This document shows, piece after piece, positions 1 through 13,060 of a stretch of 64,000 nt of DNA. A program made the translations under genes and the position numbers. How positions within the stretch are numbered: the stretch's first letter is position 1; every line of letters starts with the position of its first letter. The notes below the pieces were generated by a model that saw only the letters and a list, made by a program, of their open reading frames with translations, made no database searches and was not told where the DNA came from. This DNA is from Parus major (Eukaryota > Chordata > Aves > Passeriformes > Paridae), in assembly GCF_001522545.3 (NCBI RefSeq), contig NC_031770.1:107734130-107798129 (forward strand), read 5' to 3'.

Positions 1-844
1 ATAAGACTGACAACTACTTCTGGAGAGCCAAAAAAAACAGGAAGAAGAAGAGAGTGGTATAATTGCTCAGACCATTTTCTTCAGACTGCCTTGTACTTTG
101 CCTCTGTCAATGGTCACTAAATGCTGCCTCCAAGGAAGTATCAAAAAATCTTCAATAACAGCTATACCTCAGTCCATTGTACGAAATTTTCCTGATGTTC
201 CATTAATGAATCAGGTTTTTGGCCCAGGACAGATGTTTACACTATCAACAATCACCTTGATGGAGGAAAACAGATTTGATTTAAAATCAGGCTCAAAATG
301 AACTGCAACTGCATGGACTGCAGCTGACAGAGCTTGTGTGTAATTACCTCTCAGATCTGGCCATTAGCTACACCAAAGGGTTTTTCCTGTTTTGAAACAG
401 ACAACTTTTCCAACACGTGTAATTCTTCTGAGAGTCTTGTTTTCTTTTCCTAATAAGTACTATTGTCTTTCTAAATGCCCCTATTATGGTCTTATTGGCA
501 TTTTAAACATCACATAATTTTTTTATTATTTTCTTTTTCCTGTTTCTTTTCTTTTTTTCTTTTTTTTTTCCTTTTCTCATCCTTTGGCAAGGTTTTGGCA
601 ATTAACTCCTACAGCAATGAGTTTCTCAGTTTTGTTTTGCATTGTGCAGGGAATTTTTGATACTGATCAGCCAGGAGCATTTTCTCTAAAACCACTTGTG
701 TGCCTACTCTTTGTACCTTTTTCAATTGCAATTCCAGCCACACATGGCTCTAGAATGAATCCATGATCCCATAATATTCAATAAGTACTAAGAGATACAA
801 AAGAGAGTAGACAGGATGTGTATCTTTTACCTTTAAACCAAAGG
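1..844. other. Intergenic, no gene seen
   Basis: This is unique sequence apart from the T-rich tract at 517-578. Short open frames in it have no recognisable domain. Confidence 0.7.
517..578. repeat. T-rich polypyrimidine low-complexity tract
   Basis: About 60 bp consist almost only of T with scattered C and two A. One frame reads as a run of F/S/L and is not a gene. Confidence 0.85.
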
Positions 845-1304
845 ATCATAGAATGATTAAGGTTACAAAAGACTTCCGAGATCATCAAGTGCAACCATTA
901 CTCCAAGAGTGACTGGTTCATCACTAAACCATGTCCCCAAGTGCCACATCTAAATATTTTTTGAACACTTTCAGGGATGATGATTCCAACACTTCCCTGG
1001 GCAATGCTCCAATGCTGGAAAACCCTTTCAGTGAAGAAATTTTTCTTAATATCCAATCTAAACCTCCCCTGGCACAACTTGAGGTCATTTTCTCTCATCT
1101 TATTCCTTGTCACCTGGAAGAGGAGGTCAACCCTCATTTGGCTACAACCTATTTCAGAGAGTTGTAGAGAGTGAGAAGGTCTGCCCTGGCCCTCCTTTTC
1201 TCCAGGCTGAGCCCCCCAGTTCCCTCAGCTGCTCCTCATCAGACCCGTGTTCCAGACCCTTCCCCAGCTCTGTTGTCCTTCCCTGGACACGCTCCAGCAC
1301 CTCA
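845..1304 (-). mobile_element. CR1 LINE fragment, 5'-truncated
   Basis: The plus strand reads ATCATAGAATGATTAAGG and continues through ACTAAACCATGTCCCCAAGTGCCACATCTAA-like and CCTTTTCTCCAGGCTGAG-like blocks to GGACACGCTCCAGCACCTCA. These are the reverse complement of the avian CR1 3' region, so the element is on the minus strand with its 3' end at 845. It is a dead fragment of about 460 bp. Confidence 0.93.
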
Positions 1305-4300
1305 GGATGAGGCAAGCAGGAACATTTATAGAAACAAATCTTGATGGTCCAGATATTTTAGGTTTATTTTTCTTTGCTGGTTTGAGATTAGTTTAATTTC
1401 TTAACATATATTCTCTGAAGGCTTCAAAGCAGATTCAGATGTTAATTAACCAAAGATAGTTATATTTTCCTGCTGTTTTTTTTCCCAGGAAAAATATGAG
1501 ACACACCATGCAATCTTATGGTTTTAGTAGCCAGTGAGTCAAGTCTGGAAATTTGGTTCACATGAGTCAACAAGATTTCAGGTTGCTACAGAGAGTCCAG
1601 CAAGGACAATGTCCAGCCAGCAGTGGACAGGCCTCTTTTGCAGACACCATATGGCTTTTCTTGGGCTGATTCATGAAACGATCTACATCCAGGCTGGGTT
1701 ACCTTGAACCTCTTCCATGCTGTGCTTTTGGATGGTTTGTCTCTCTCAAAGGCTTGCCACAGCTGTGCTCCCCTCTGAAACACAGGAACTCTGTATTCTC
1801 CTGGCTATTTACCATCCAACTGCCCCAGCACAAGGTTTCTGCTAAGCCTTAGAGTATGCATAGCAGAGCAGTAGTCTAGCAGTCCTTATCTTGTACCATC
1901 TTTCAAGCTGTATAAACTCATTACTTAAATGGAAGAGACAGCGGAAAAGAGTGCAGAAAGTCTCCTGTCCCATCTAGAGCAGATCCAAGGTTGTTGGTTC
2001 CTCTCAGCGAGCAACTTTTAGGTGAAATAAAGGCTGAGTAGGAGTCCATGATTAGACACACCACAAAAGACTGTCTTTGCAAGATGAGCTTGGCTGTTGT
2101 TCTACCTAAGAGTTTGAAGGCAAAAACCTGCTTGTCAAGCTAAAAGTGGACACCTTAACTGTACAATAAAGAGCCCCTCAGTGATGTGAGGATGGCAAAG
2201 GAATGATCTTGCCGTAAGTATGCAAGAAAAGTCGGAACTAACTCATGTAATTGATTAAATTTTCATATATTTCCCAGTATGTTTCATCCCCAGAGGCATG
2301 GTGCCATTTTTAGGAAAATAATCTTGTAACAAAAATCCCCTGAAACTGCACAGCCTGAGGTGATTTTTATCATCTTCATACACTAAGGAACCACAGAGAC
2401 CATATCTTTTCTGCAGAGTTAATCTGAGTGGGAGACAGCCATATCTGAGCACCTGAGCTATGCCAGTCTGGACATGAATTATTTCCCTGAATGACCCTAC
2501 GACTCCTTTGCTGTTTGTGAACTTTCCCGAGTGTACCAGGAGTTTCAGACTGGAGGAGGAATATCTCATACTTTTTTGTGTGTTTAGATACTCTGGGATG
2601 CTTTCCCAATCTCTTGTGTCAGATGTGGGAGAATTTGTTTACTCCAAGGAAAGGCTTTCAGGAAAGCCCTGAAAGATTCAACTCACTTCTGATCAAATCT
2701 GAGTCCTTACTACAGAAAGGGTGAGTGCCAGCCCAAGGCCAGACAGGACCCAGGCTGCTTATCCCCTCCTCGGAGCTCCCAGCCTGGACTGAAACCACTT
2801 CCCAAGCCTGAAAGAAGTTTTAAATGCCCATGGAGTCAATGCCTTGGAGATGTACCTTTTATCCTCTTTCACGTCAACTGCTCGATATGCCCAGGCAGTT
2901 GTGGCAGGCATCATGGAAATGCTGTCTTCACAAAGACATTTTGTCTCCAATAACATTTTCATTTTACACCCAAGTCTAGCCGGAGGTGAATTCTTTTGTT
3001 TATTGAAGAGCCACAGCTCCTTTGGAACAAAATGTTCTCCTGTAAGCCGGGTGAGACGCTGGTTTTATTGAAGAACAGTCCTGCAGACCAAGACAATGCT
3101 GTACTTCACTACCCCTTTTGAATTACCACTCTGTCATTTCCCAGAGGAGCATGATCGGCCGACCACTAAACTCTGCTTTAAGATCTTATGCCCGATCTAA
3201 ATGAGACAGAATGAAGCCCTGGAGAGATTTCAACCCTTGCTTTGTTGAAACAACATTGCTTTGTTTGGAATGTATTTGCCTTTGTACTGGGGAATGAAAA
3301 TGTAACCCAGTGCCCAGTTTTGAAATACATAAATACACTTTAGTTGCATAGCATATATAAAGAGATCCATATCATGTGCTTTTTCTTATGCATCCCTTTT
3401 CTGGGAGATCTTCAACCAGTTTTTAAACTATCAAATCCTGAGCTCTGTAACATCTTAGTGGAGGAAGAACATATCATGCCTGTGTTCCAGGCTAGCATGG
3501 TGACCCAGTTAGGAAATCTGTAGCAGACATGAAATGAAATCCAGACCTGTACTTGCAACAATGAACTCAGCCTTCCCTTGTATCCAGTTGGATTACACAA
3601 GCTAGGAGCCACCCAAAATTTCATGACACCCACTCACAGCTCCAGTCAGTGGTCACTACCATTTGGCTCCCAGGTCTTTCCTGGGCTTTACTTTAGTACC
3701 CTTGGATTATGAACTGAAGAAATTTAGAGTTATGATCCAAATCATCCAACCCAGGTTGAATCCTGAGTTGGAAACAGCTGGACAACTGAGACAATTGGAC
3801 TTTTTCCAACCCTTTTCTACAAATTCACTTACTTCAGTGCCTCTTGGGGCAGAGATTTCATGAACACAGGCCCTTGCTGTACCATTAACTGGTGTATGAA
3901 ACCACATCAGCAGCAGCTGTGGAACAACAGTCAGAGAATTTGAGGGGTGTTAGATGTGATAAGAACAGAAAAACTGCACTAGGAGGTTCCAAATTCCTCA
4001 TCCCTCCACCTATCCATCTTTCCCACCACGTGTCCTCCCGAATAACTAAATGGAGGAGGCGTTTGCCCACTCTGAGAGCAAACAAACACGTCAGCCCTGC
4101 CCAAACAGAGGTGCTCTGTCTCTCTGTCTGAGTCCATGTCTTTTGATCACCATGGGCACCAACTCCTGTCTGATATTTTGGGCTGTGCAGGGTGGGCTTG
4201 TACACTCGCCGGGCAGAGGGAAACACCTTGTTAGAATAGGAAGGAGTGATTCAGCCACTCCTCACTCTGAGTCAATATTTATCCAGTGGCTCTGGGTTTG

Positions 4301-5044
4301 GGGGAGGGATGGTCTCTCTCCAGGGTCACATTCCCACCCTCCTGAGTGAAGTGGCTGGAGCCACCAGTCCAAGAGGGTGCTAGCAGCCTTCTCCTGGGAG
4401 CACAACTGCTTTTTCTAGGCTGCATTTGGATGCAAACTGGCACGCTGTGGCTATGTCTCTTTTTCTTGTTTTTTTTCTAATTGTAGTCTGAAGCTTTCCT
4501 TAATGGGACAGAGAAGTCTTTGAGACTGGAAATGTGCTCTTCTCTTTGTTTCTGGTAAGACATAACACTGTCCTCATGGGACCGCACTCCAACAGGGATA
4601 TTTTAGTTCTGCCTGGCTCCACTTCTTGCTGGCCCGCGGTCTGATTGCTGTTTGTCACTGGGACTGTGAGCACTGGGGAACAGAGACTGCCCTCACTGCA
4701 GCTGCTCTAGTAGGCTGGAGCCCTGAATTCGGCTGGGCTTCCCAAGCATTTCCACGAGGCAAATAGTAACACTAATTTCAGCTGAACACTGTATTCCTTG
4801 GGCCCATTCCTAAGGAGCCGTGTTGGGCTGCCTTTGCCTTTTCTCCATGTTAAATGCATCGCTAGATTTCACCCTGGGGGTTGTTGTGTCCTGTGGATGA
4901 TTACATTCCTCTATTTGAGACACTGAAGATGAAAGAGCAGTTTGAGTTCCCTTTTGATAGATGGAGATACCCTTCTGCCCAGTCCCTGGTATGATTTTGT
5001 GAAGATGTTGAATATGTCCCATCTTTCAGAACTTGGTCTCTTTT

Positions 5045-5104
5045 ATACTGGTGTAAAACAGGAATAATTCCATTGGCACCAGTGTCATTTACACCAGTGT
5101 AATC
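5045..5104. repeat. Ancient hairpin-type repeat relic with near-palindromic TTACACCAGTGTAA
   Basis: ACTGGTGTAAAACAGGAATA, ATTCCATTGGCACCAGTGT and TTTACACCAGTGTAAT match a widespread sauropsid repeat (…GGTGTAAATCAGGAGTAACTCCATTGA…GTTACACCGGTGTAA…). The near-palindrome lies at 5089-5102. Confidence 0.6.
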
Positions 5105-6025
5105 ATGGGAGAAGGAGAAGAAATAGGCCTGCAGGGATTTTTTGTTTCTTTTGGGGGGAACCATGCTGACTGTAAAACCACAGCAAAATTATTTTTAAAT
5201 GAGAAAAATTTCTTTAAGACAGATCAGCCTCTTAAAAAGAGAGACAAATGGAATGAAATGCTGCAGTTCAGAAAGTCCTGCGGTATTTGGGAAATGGGGC
5301 AGTTTGCTGTAAAGGGAGTAGTAAACAGCCAAAGCCAAGAGAGCTGCAAATAGAGACACAGAAAATGAAGCTGCTTATGAATTACATTATCAAAAGTTCT
5401 CAGAGTACAAGAGGTGAGATTGTAGAGGCAAGCTTATTCTCAGCACATGCGTGGAAAAATGTAAACCTCAGTAAGAACCACTGAGTAAACCTGAGAAAAG
5501 AAAATGACTGTGCCTGGAAATGTTTAGAGGATGGTGTTTGTCAATTAATGAACTGAGAGGCCACCGTTTGCAGCTCACTACACAGCAAAGGCGTGCACAA
5601 ACTAAGCCCAAAGAAGATTTTTTCTTTTGCCCCAGTAAGAGGAATGCAGGGACATTTTGCTCTGTGCTTCATCTGCAATTCATTTTTTTCTTTCATAAAA
5701 CCTGGTGATTATTGAGAAGAGAAAGTTTTCTCCAAGTGGCTGGGCAAGAGGTAATGATTACTCACACCACCAGGTTCCCATTTGCCTTCAGGTTTGTTGA
5801 TTTTGATGACAAGCCTTTACCACTGAGTTTCTCAGTTGTGTCAGCAGCTTCCCCAACAGCCCAGTGATGCTTTTTGTGTTAGGCTGTGCAGACAGGAGAG
5901 TGGCTCCAGCCAAAAAGCACACATCAAGTTCATACTCCCTACTGTAAGAAACCTCAGAGTCTAAGTTTAGATCCAGCCTCACGGCTTGGACTCCTCTCTA
6001 ATAGAAATACACAGATATCCCCGAC

Positions 6026-6056
6026 AACATGTTTAAATGAAAACATGTTTAAATGA
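6026..6056. repeat. Two direct copies of AACATGTTTAAATGA
   Basis: The perfect 15-bp copies at 6026-6040 and 6042-6056 are one base apart. Each contains the palindrome ACATGT. Confidence 0.9.
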
Positions 6057-8414
6057 GAAGAGGAAGTTTTCCAAGGACACAATACATGTACCTTGTTAGG
6101 GAACAGCTCTTCTTCGGGTCAAGAAGTTTCTCTATCCTGGGGGAAACCTGGCAGCACTGGGAATCTTCAGCATGCCAAAAGAAAGAAATTCCTAAGGGTC
6201 TGCTGCCTCGTAAAAGGAAGGCTGCTTGATTAACTTTATGGAAAGAAACTGAGCTGTAAAAAGACAGCATTTTGTCCTTAACACAGGCAGCAAGCTGTGA
6301 GCACAGCCAACTGGGTAGTCAGCTATACCAGGACTTTAAGGAGACCAAGGTCAGAAGGAGCCTGGATGCCACCAGGAATGCGAGGAGGGACAGGCTGGTG
6401 AAGGGGAGATGTGGAGGAGCCAAGGTGCAGTTGCTGAAATTCATAAATGACTCAACAGGGAAACAAACTCATGCAGGATCCTGACTTACAAAGGAAAGCA
6501 TTAAGTCTTGCAAGACAAAAAACCAAGCCAACACAAAACCACTGTGTGTCCATCTATACATCTCTTCCATAGGTTTAACTGAATCATCACAGAGAAAGAA
6601 GCCCATTCCAAGACAGCATCTGTGCTCAGTCTTTCTGGGCCTTGGGAAAATGATTACACCATCGGAAATGATCAGGAGAACCCCAAATCATCCCTGCACA
6701 GCTCACACTACAGCTCATGCTCTCATTGTAAGAGTAGCAGAGGTTTGGACTGAATTACACAGCCCAACACATTCTGTACAACAGAAAGAGGTAATGCACT
6801 TGGACAGTCCTTGAGACATTATAATTAGAGATGGGGCTTGAATCAGCATCCAAATGTGGAGTGGTGCTGTGAGTCAGTTGAGATATATCCACCAACATTG
6901 TCATTATCCTGAATTCTGTCATTTATAAAAAAATCCAAGCACTGCAATCTTCAGGGCATTCACAATTTAGTGAAGTGAATACCCCAAATTTGGTACTAAT
7001 CTTGGCTCTCCATGGCCCAAAGGCAGTAAATTGTTTAAAAACACAGCTGGGAAACACAGAATTTTGGGAGCTGCCTCTGTGAAAAAGCTGCCTGAAATTG
7101 AGCTTTCCAGAATAGAGATGGACCTTAATTTTTAGGACCTCTGAAACGAGCACATGACCCCAATTAAAGCATCCCTAACTTGTCCTTAATAAAAATACTC
7201 AAAGGTCCATGTCTGTCTCTGACTAGAATGGCTCTGATCAGAGAAGGAAAGTTAATGTGTCACAGAAAAAAACAAACAACCAAACAGCAAACAAAAATAT
7301 CCAAGAGGAAACTGCTCAAAAATACATGATTGCACCAGGAGAGATGCCAGTGAAACCAAGCATTTTGAGGTAAGGTTTGCCAGTCCTGTTGAGTACATCA
7401 TGCATTAACAGCTCCCTTTTTAATGTTATTGGAGTATTCCCTGAACAGCAGCATGAGTTAAACGTGATTTTTGAATCGTCATCTGAAATGTCCTGGTTCA
7501 AACTTCCCAGCTTCTTACTCCAGGTCTAGCAAATCTTTGGGTTTGATGCTTCTCAGTGCAATCAGGTATATCAGCATTTGGCCCTGGCATTTCTTTATCC
7601 TGAATTTTGTCTCCTCCTTTGAACTCTCAACTCCAACTGTTTTATGGACAAATTTGCAAGCACAGTTTTACTAACTTTTGCCAATATCGAATCTGCACAG
7701 GAGATAAGGGGAGCATGCATCCCTCTGTCACTGTTAAATTAGATTCATTTAGAGAACTTGCAAGCCAATTTAAATGCTTAGAAAAATCTAAGAAAAGACA
7801 CATTTTTATCCACTGTACAGTAGGAGTGGGATCAGCTTTTAAAGTAACAAATTTTAAGAAAATCCTAAAATATGCGTTGATCAAAGGTGGACCCAAACAA
7901 TTATCTTAGCACCAATAACCTGAAAAAGTGGCACTTCAAAGCTGTGGGGACTAGTTTCTCCAGTTACTAATGCTGTTAATATTCCTGACAATTCTTCCAT
8001 CATCTGATGATTGATAAATAGCTCCAGGGCCATACTTAGCCATCAACAACTACCACTACTACTACAAGTTCAGAAAATGTGCTAGAAAACCAGAAAGGTC
8101 AAATTCAACCAAGAGTGGATGAGACTGAGGATAGAATTTGGCTTTAAGATGGAGGCAAAACATTTCCATGACACACAAAGAACAGTACATTGCTCAGGAT
8201 TCATTCTCCCTGAAGAAGGAATGTGTGTTTTCATGAGTTTGAGGATAAACTCAGTTACATTTTTCTGACGATGTGGAAATGCAGAAAGGTAATTTCTCTA
8301 TGTTGATTCACTTGTATTTTCTACACATTAGAAAAAAAATTTTAAAATCCGCTGCTGATACTCTTTGTTATAACAGAACCTCCTGCCCACTTGGAGTACA
8401 CTTAGCTATGGTAC

Positions 8415-8600
8415 ATCATAGAATTATAGAATTATAGAATTACAGAATTATAGAATTATAGAATAGTTTGAGTTGAAATGGGTCTTTTAAAGGTCATCTG
8501 GTCCAGTCCCCCTGCAATCAGCAGGGACATCCTCACTAGATGAGGTTGCTCAGAGCCCTGTCCAACCTGACCTTGAATGTTTCAGGGATGGGATGATGTT
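8415..8600 (-). mobile_element. CR1 LINE 3' fragment with expanded tail
   Basis: An expanded TAGAATTA-type tail (8416-8465) is followed by GGTCATCTGGTCCAGTCCCC, GCAGGGACATCCTCACTAGA and TGTTTCAGGGATGGG, the reverse complement of a CR1 3' end. The tail has at least five units, more than most copies here. Confidence 0.9.
8416..8465. repeat. Tandem GAATTATA/GAATTACA tail repeat
   Basis: About six imperfect units of AGAATTAT form the 3' terminal repeat of the adjoining CR1 copy. CR1 tails normally show two to three units of an octamer, so this is a modest expansion. Confidence 0.85.
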
Positions 8601-9105
8601 CATGTTATTTCATAGAAGAAATAGGATGTAGTATCCATTTCTTCTGGAAGAAATAGTGAGGCTGACAGGTGGAAAACCTTCAGCTATTGTACACTTCAGT
8701 ACTTAAAAGGCAGATAAAAAAGACAGACAGGAACACTAGTTTTAATTCCTGTCTAATTGATTTGGTTGGATGGTCTTGGATATCTCCATTGGAGCCAACC
8801 TCCAAAGACACTAAGAGCTTTGTCTGAATGAGAATGGGGATTTGCTTCATAATTTTGCTGTCTTTCAAATTCTTCCTCTCAAATACAGTAAGGATAATTG
8901 ATAATTCTTCCCTCCTACTGGTATGGCAATTCTGAACTCCATGTTTGCAAAACTCGTTACAAGGTTTGGATGAAAGGTGTTAGAGGGGTGCAAAACAGAT
9001 TTGACACTTTTTTTACAGAGAGAGCTTTTGAGGTTTCCTGTGATTGTCCATGTTTTTGAAGATTAGTCAGCTTTTCTACAGGATTATGCAAAGTGAAAGC
9101 CTGCA

Positions 9106-9153
9106 GCAGCGGGAGGTTGGGATTAGTGACCCAGAAGGCCCTTCCAGCCCTGT
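9106..9153 (+). mobile_element. Possible tiny CR1 3' relic
   Basis: GGGAGGTTGGGATTAGTGAC followed by AAGGCCCTTCCAGCCCTG resembles the CR1 3' motif (GGGGTTGGAACTAGATGA...AAGGTCCCTTCCAACCC), but no octamer tail remains. Confidence 0.35.
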
Positions 9154-9928
9154 GGAGGATTTTCCAAGCTGTACCAAAGATGTTAAAGCCTACTTGTGTG
9201 GTCTGAACTTAACCTTCAGCACATAAGCCCTGTTGAAGTTTTTTGTTGCATCCGTTTATCAGGATGGAAGCAGGGCCAGGACTGGGCCGCTGTGTGAAGG
9301 TAAGAGAAAGCACCTGCCACAACAATGATGGAGAGCATCATACAAGATCACTGACAGCTCAGGAAATGGGAGGGGTCAAGCAACACCTAAAGAGACACAA
9401 ACAGCCTCATCTCTCTGGCCCTGATATGCCATCTCTAGAACCACCACTGCTGTTACTGCTGCCCAGCAGTGCTGGACCTCCCTTCTGAAACCCACCAGCA
9501 GCTGGCAGCAGTTGTGACTGTGGCTTTGTGGTGCAGACACCTGTCCATGTGAAACTAATCTGGGACCACCAAGCTCATTTTCTTGTGGCAATTTACCAGC
9601 TTCCCATATGGTAATAATTTTTGACAGTCATGGTCTTGGGCTTGAATAAAATCAGTGATCCAGTGATGGAAGATCCTTTGGTCATGCTCTTAGCCAAGAC
9701 TGAATTTTACCTCACTGGAAGGTGGGCAGTGGTGTGGCTTTCCCATGTAGGGACAGGTATGTGTTAGAGGTTAATTCAGATATTCTCAAGCCCCCCCACA
9801 CCTCTGAGCCTTTCTGAGGAAACCAACAGTTTCTGATGTTCAAATGTGCTTTGCCAGCCAAAATGTCAACCGCATGCCACCTCCAAGGCAGCCACAGTTC
9901 AGTGGTTGCACATCAGAGCCACTGGTCC

Positions 9929-9980
9929 ATATTTATAAAGTGCTTTGATATCCCAGATGAAAGGACAGTATATAAATGCC
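9929..9980 (+). mobile_element. 3' tail of an ancient L2/L3-type LINE
   Basis: TTTATAAAGTGCTTTGATAT followed by GATGAAAGGACAGTATATAAATGC matches the conserved 3' terminal stem of ancient LINE elements (AAAGCGCTTTGAGATCC...GATGAAAGGCGCTATATAAATGC). Body sequence to the left is not recognisable. Confidence 0.6.
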
Positions 9981-12900
9981 CCATTCATTTAGGTGACATA
10001 CAGTAGCAGCAAGCAGAAAAATCGTTAGCCACAGGTTTAGAAAGGCGTATTCCTGTTTATTAATTGAAGACCACATAAAGAATGCTTGGTTAAAGAGTTC
10101 CTCTTGGAGTGGACATTTCGGTGCTGGTCAAGCAAATGAAAATAATCTGCATGGGCAAATGGCATAAATATCAAGTTTGCACAACTCAAAACAAAATTCT
10201 CCTTAAAAATGCAGAGAAAAATCTTTTTATAGGGAGCTATCCTTATGCCTACAGACCAATGGGGAGTGAGGCAATCATTCCTTTGCCAGGTCAGGACTAC
10301 AGTGAAATTATTATCCTAGCAAAAAATAATCTAAGTTAAAAAAGGAACAATCGTTACAATGTGAGCACAAGCTGTTCTGCAGCTTAGTACGCGTTGAATT
10401 AAACTATGGGTTCATCAGTTCTTTCTCTTTTATGCATATAGCAGAGACTTTGAATTTCTAGACCTGTATTCCACACTTCTTTCTGTATCTTTGAGATATT
10501 ACCCCATTGTCTCATCTGGAAAGTTATGTTAAATAAAACCTTTTCTGCCTGTCATTTCAGGATTCAAGTTCTGAGCAGATACCCGTTCACAGTCCCTGGG
10601 AGCATGCAGAGTCTTTCATATATCATAACCATAAAAATAAATAAATTACAAAGCAGAAAGGAGATAAGGCACAGGTTTAGGCTGCCTTTTGAAGATTTAT
10701 TAAAACAAACCAATATTTCTCATAATGTGCATGTAACCAGAATATATAATTGGCAATGATAATCATTAACAGGTACTAATGTTATTTCAGAACAGAGGAC
10801 GGAACAAGACAGACTAAACCTCCGTGCATGCAGTAGAGGAAATCCAAACTGTGATAATTAAATGCAAATAAAGCCTGGGGGCAAAAATTCCTGGTCTCTC
10901 TAAGATAAGAGAAATGTATTTCTACCATCTATAGTTCATTTATTTCTCTTGAAGACTCTAATTTGTTTTTAAGCTAATAGATCAAACATTCTTGTCACAG
11001 TTCATACAACTGTCTCAAATATGTGAGAAGCACCCGCCAGGCGAGGACCACCAGCAATTTTTATGATTTCTTTACACTACAAATATTTGGCAGAACAGAA
11101 ATCACCCAATAAAATAAACCTGTGGATTCATCTGCAGTTTTAGACTCTCTCCAAGTATTTTTTGGACTCCTTCCCAAAATAACTGATGCTCATGATATTC
11201 CAATATCAAATGAAAATATGTCTTAATTTTCATGTCTTACTACCACCATCTGTTAAAGAGAAAGTAGTCTTTTTCCTAATGGGCCAGGTCGTGTGGAAAC
11301 ACCTATGTGGTGATAAGAGGTCTCATCCAGCAGCTCTTCTGGTCCTTCACGTTGCTGGGTTGGTGAGATTTGGATGTAACAAAAGGCAGAATGATGGAGC
11401 ACTGTTGGTGGAATATAATCTTGTCCAGTACCAGCATCATCTGCCAGCTGGTTCCCAAGGACCACCATGACTCTCCATGTCTCCAGGGGAGGGGAAGATT
11501 GAATTTAATTGTGTACAAGAATGGTGTAAGGGAAGAGTTCAGGATCCTCTTTGGAAAAGCCTTTAGCAAAAAGGAATAGATTAAAAATACCAGGATTGAA
11601 AAGTTGGCTCAGCTGTACTGACATGGCAGACATCTTCAGTGAAAGCCACTCAGCAGTACACTGATGTTGCAGTCACTTCTGTGAGGTGAAGGTCAGCTGA
11701 CCCTTCAGAAAGTCAGTCACTGAGTTTTGTAGACATTTAGCCCTTCTTAATATTACATCCATGCTTCAAGTATAAAAGCGAAGTCTTTCTCCTCCAAAGA
11801 TGAATTAAGTTATAAACCACCCCAACCTTCTGCTTCTACTGCTGCGTTTGACAACCAAACCACATCACCGCTTATTCACCCCACCAAGGCATCCCAGAGA
11901 GCCATTCCTAAACAGCTGACACTGCTCTTCCCCATTCCTGCAGATATTTTTCTTTCCAGACATCTTGAACTGTAGTTTTAGCAAGTACTACTTTGCAGTG
12001 TGTCTTGTAAATCCTACAAACCACTATAAAATCACACAGTGTCAATTTTATATGTCTTCCAACAGAAAGATCCATGGTTTTTGTTTCTGCCAGTCTCTCA
12101 GCTATACAGTGCCTAGTAAGTATTAATTTTTAGGGTCGTCACCCACTCTGGTTTTTGTAAAGCTCTCCAGTTTTACAAGGTTTGTCTCACACCATGCTAG
12201 ACTAGCTGGCAGCTGGCTAATATTGACTCGGTGGTGGAAGATAAACCTCTATATTAGTGTAATGCTGAATTCAAACACTACTGTTCCTGTGGATTGAAAT
12301 AATATTCTTTTAGATACAGTAGTGCAGCAAGTAGAGCCACTGAGAAATTTCCATTTTATTTGTTTCTTTTTTAATACCAAGTTTGTTTTTCACAAAGACA
12401 GAGTTGCCCCCAGGAAAAGCTTGATTTTCCTGAATTGTTTCCATTTTCCCTCAGAAAAGCTGAAGCAAAGCATTTAACTCAGTGTCAACATGATCTGAAA
12501 ATTGTTCAGGTCAGGTCTAAACAAATAAAAACTATTGCAGGTCAAGTCAGCCTGACATGGAACTGCTTTAGCTGGAGTTACACATACATGTTGGGATCTG
12601 CAGATCTGTTGTGAAGCAAAGGAGATTCTCTCTAACAAGGAAATCCAGCCAGCAAGAAAACAACAGGAAGAAAACAACTTCCCAAGGTGAATGGAGAAAA
12701 ACTGTAAATACAGAGTGTTGAAACTGCCCAAAACCCCAAAATATTACAAAATACTTCCTGCATTCACAATAAAAGATTTTTCTACAAGTATCTCATTGTA
12801 CTGGAAGTTTCCAACTGTTCAGCTTGGGATCCAAATCCAAGATGAAAATTAATGTTTAAAGGCAGGACACAAATCTAAATCTTTGTAGGGACATGTCTGC

Positions 12901-12984
12901 TCAGAGACATAAAACTATTTTGTTAAGTGGCATAGAATACTGGATCACAGTGGGATGTGCTGTGTTTCATAATTCCATATGTAT

Positions 12985-13060
12985 TATAAGATACCATACA
13001 CTATCATTCCCATTCCACAGACAGGAAACTGGGACTGTGTGAGCACTGCTCCATGAGAAA
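12985..13060 (-). mobile_element. Possible MIR-like fragment
   Basis: ATTCCCATTCCACAGACAGG followed by AAACTGGGACTGTGTGAG resembles MIR (ATTCCCATTTTACAGATGAGGAAACTGAGGC). The match is short and diverged. Confidence 0.4.

Larger units (their letters stand above)
1305..8414. other. Intergenic, no gene seen
   Basis: Mostly unique AT-moderate DNA. It contains the ancient repeat at 5045-5104 and the 15-bp direct repeat at 6026-6056. No open frame exceeds about 115 codons and none resembles a known family. An A-rich stretch with AAACAAAC units lies at 7266-7296. Confidence 0.7.

Noticed and set aside
6290..6480. Possible retroelement coding fragment (GDxxVKGRCGG-like frame)
   Set aside because: Arg/Lys-rich translation without any recognisable reverse-transcriptase or nucleocapsid motif.
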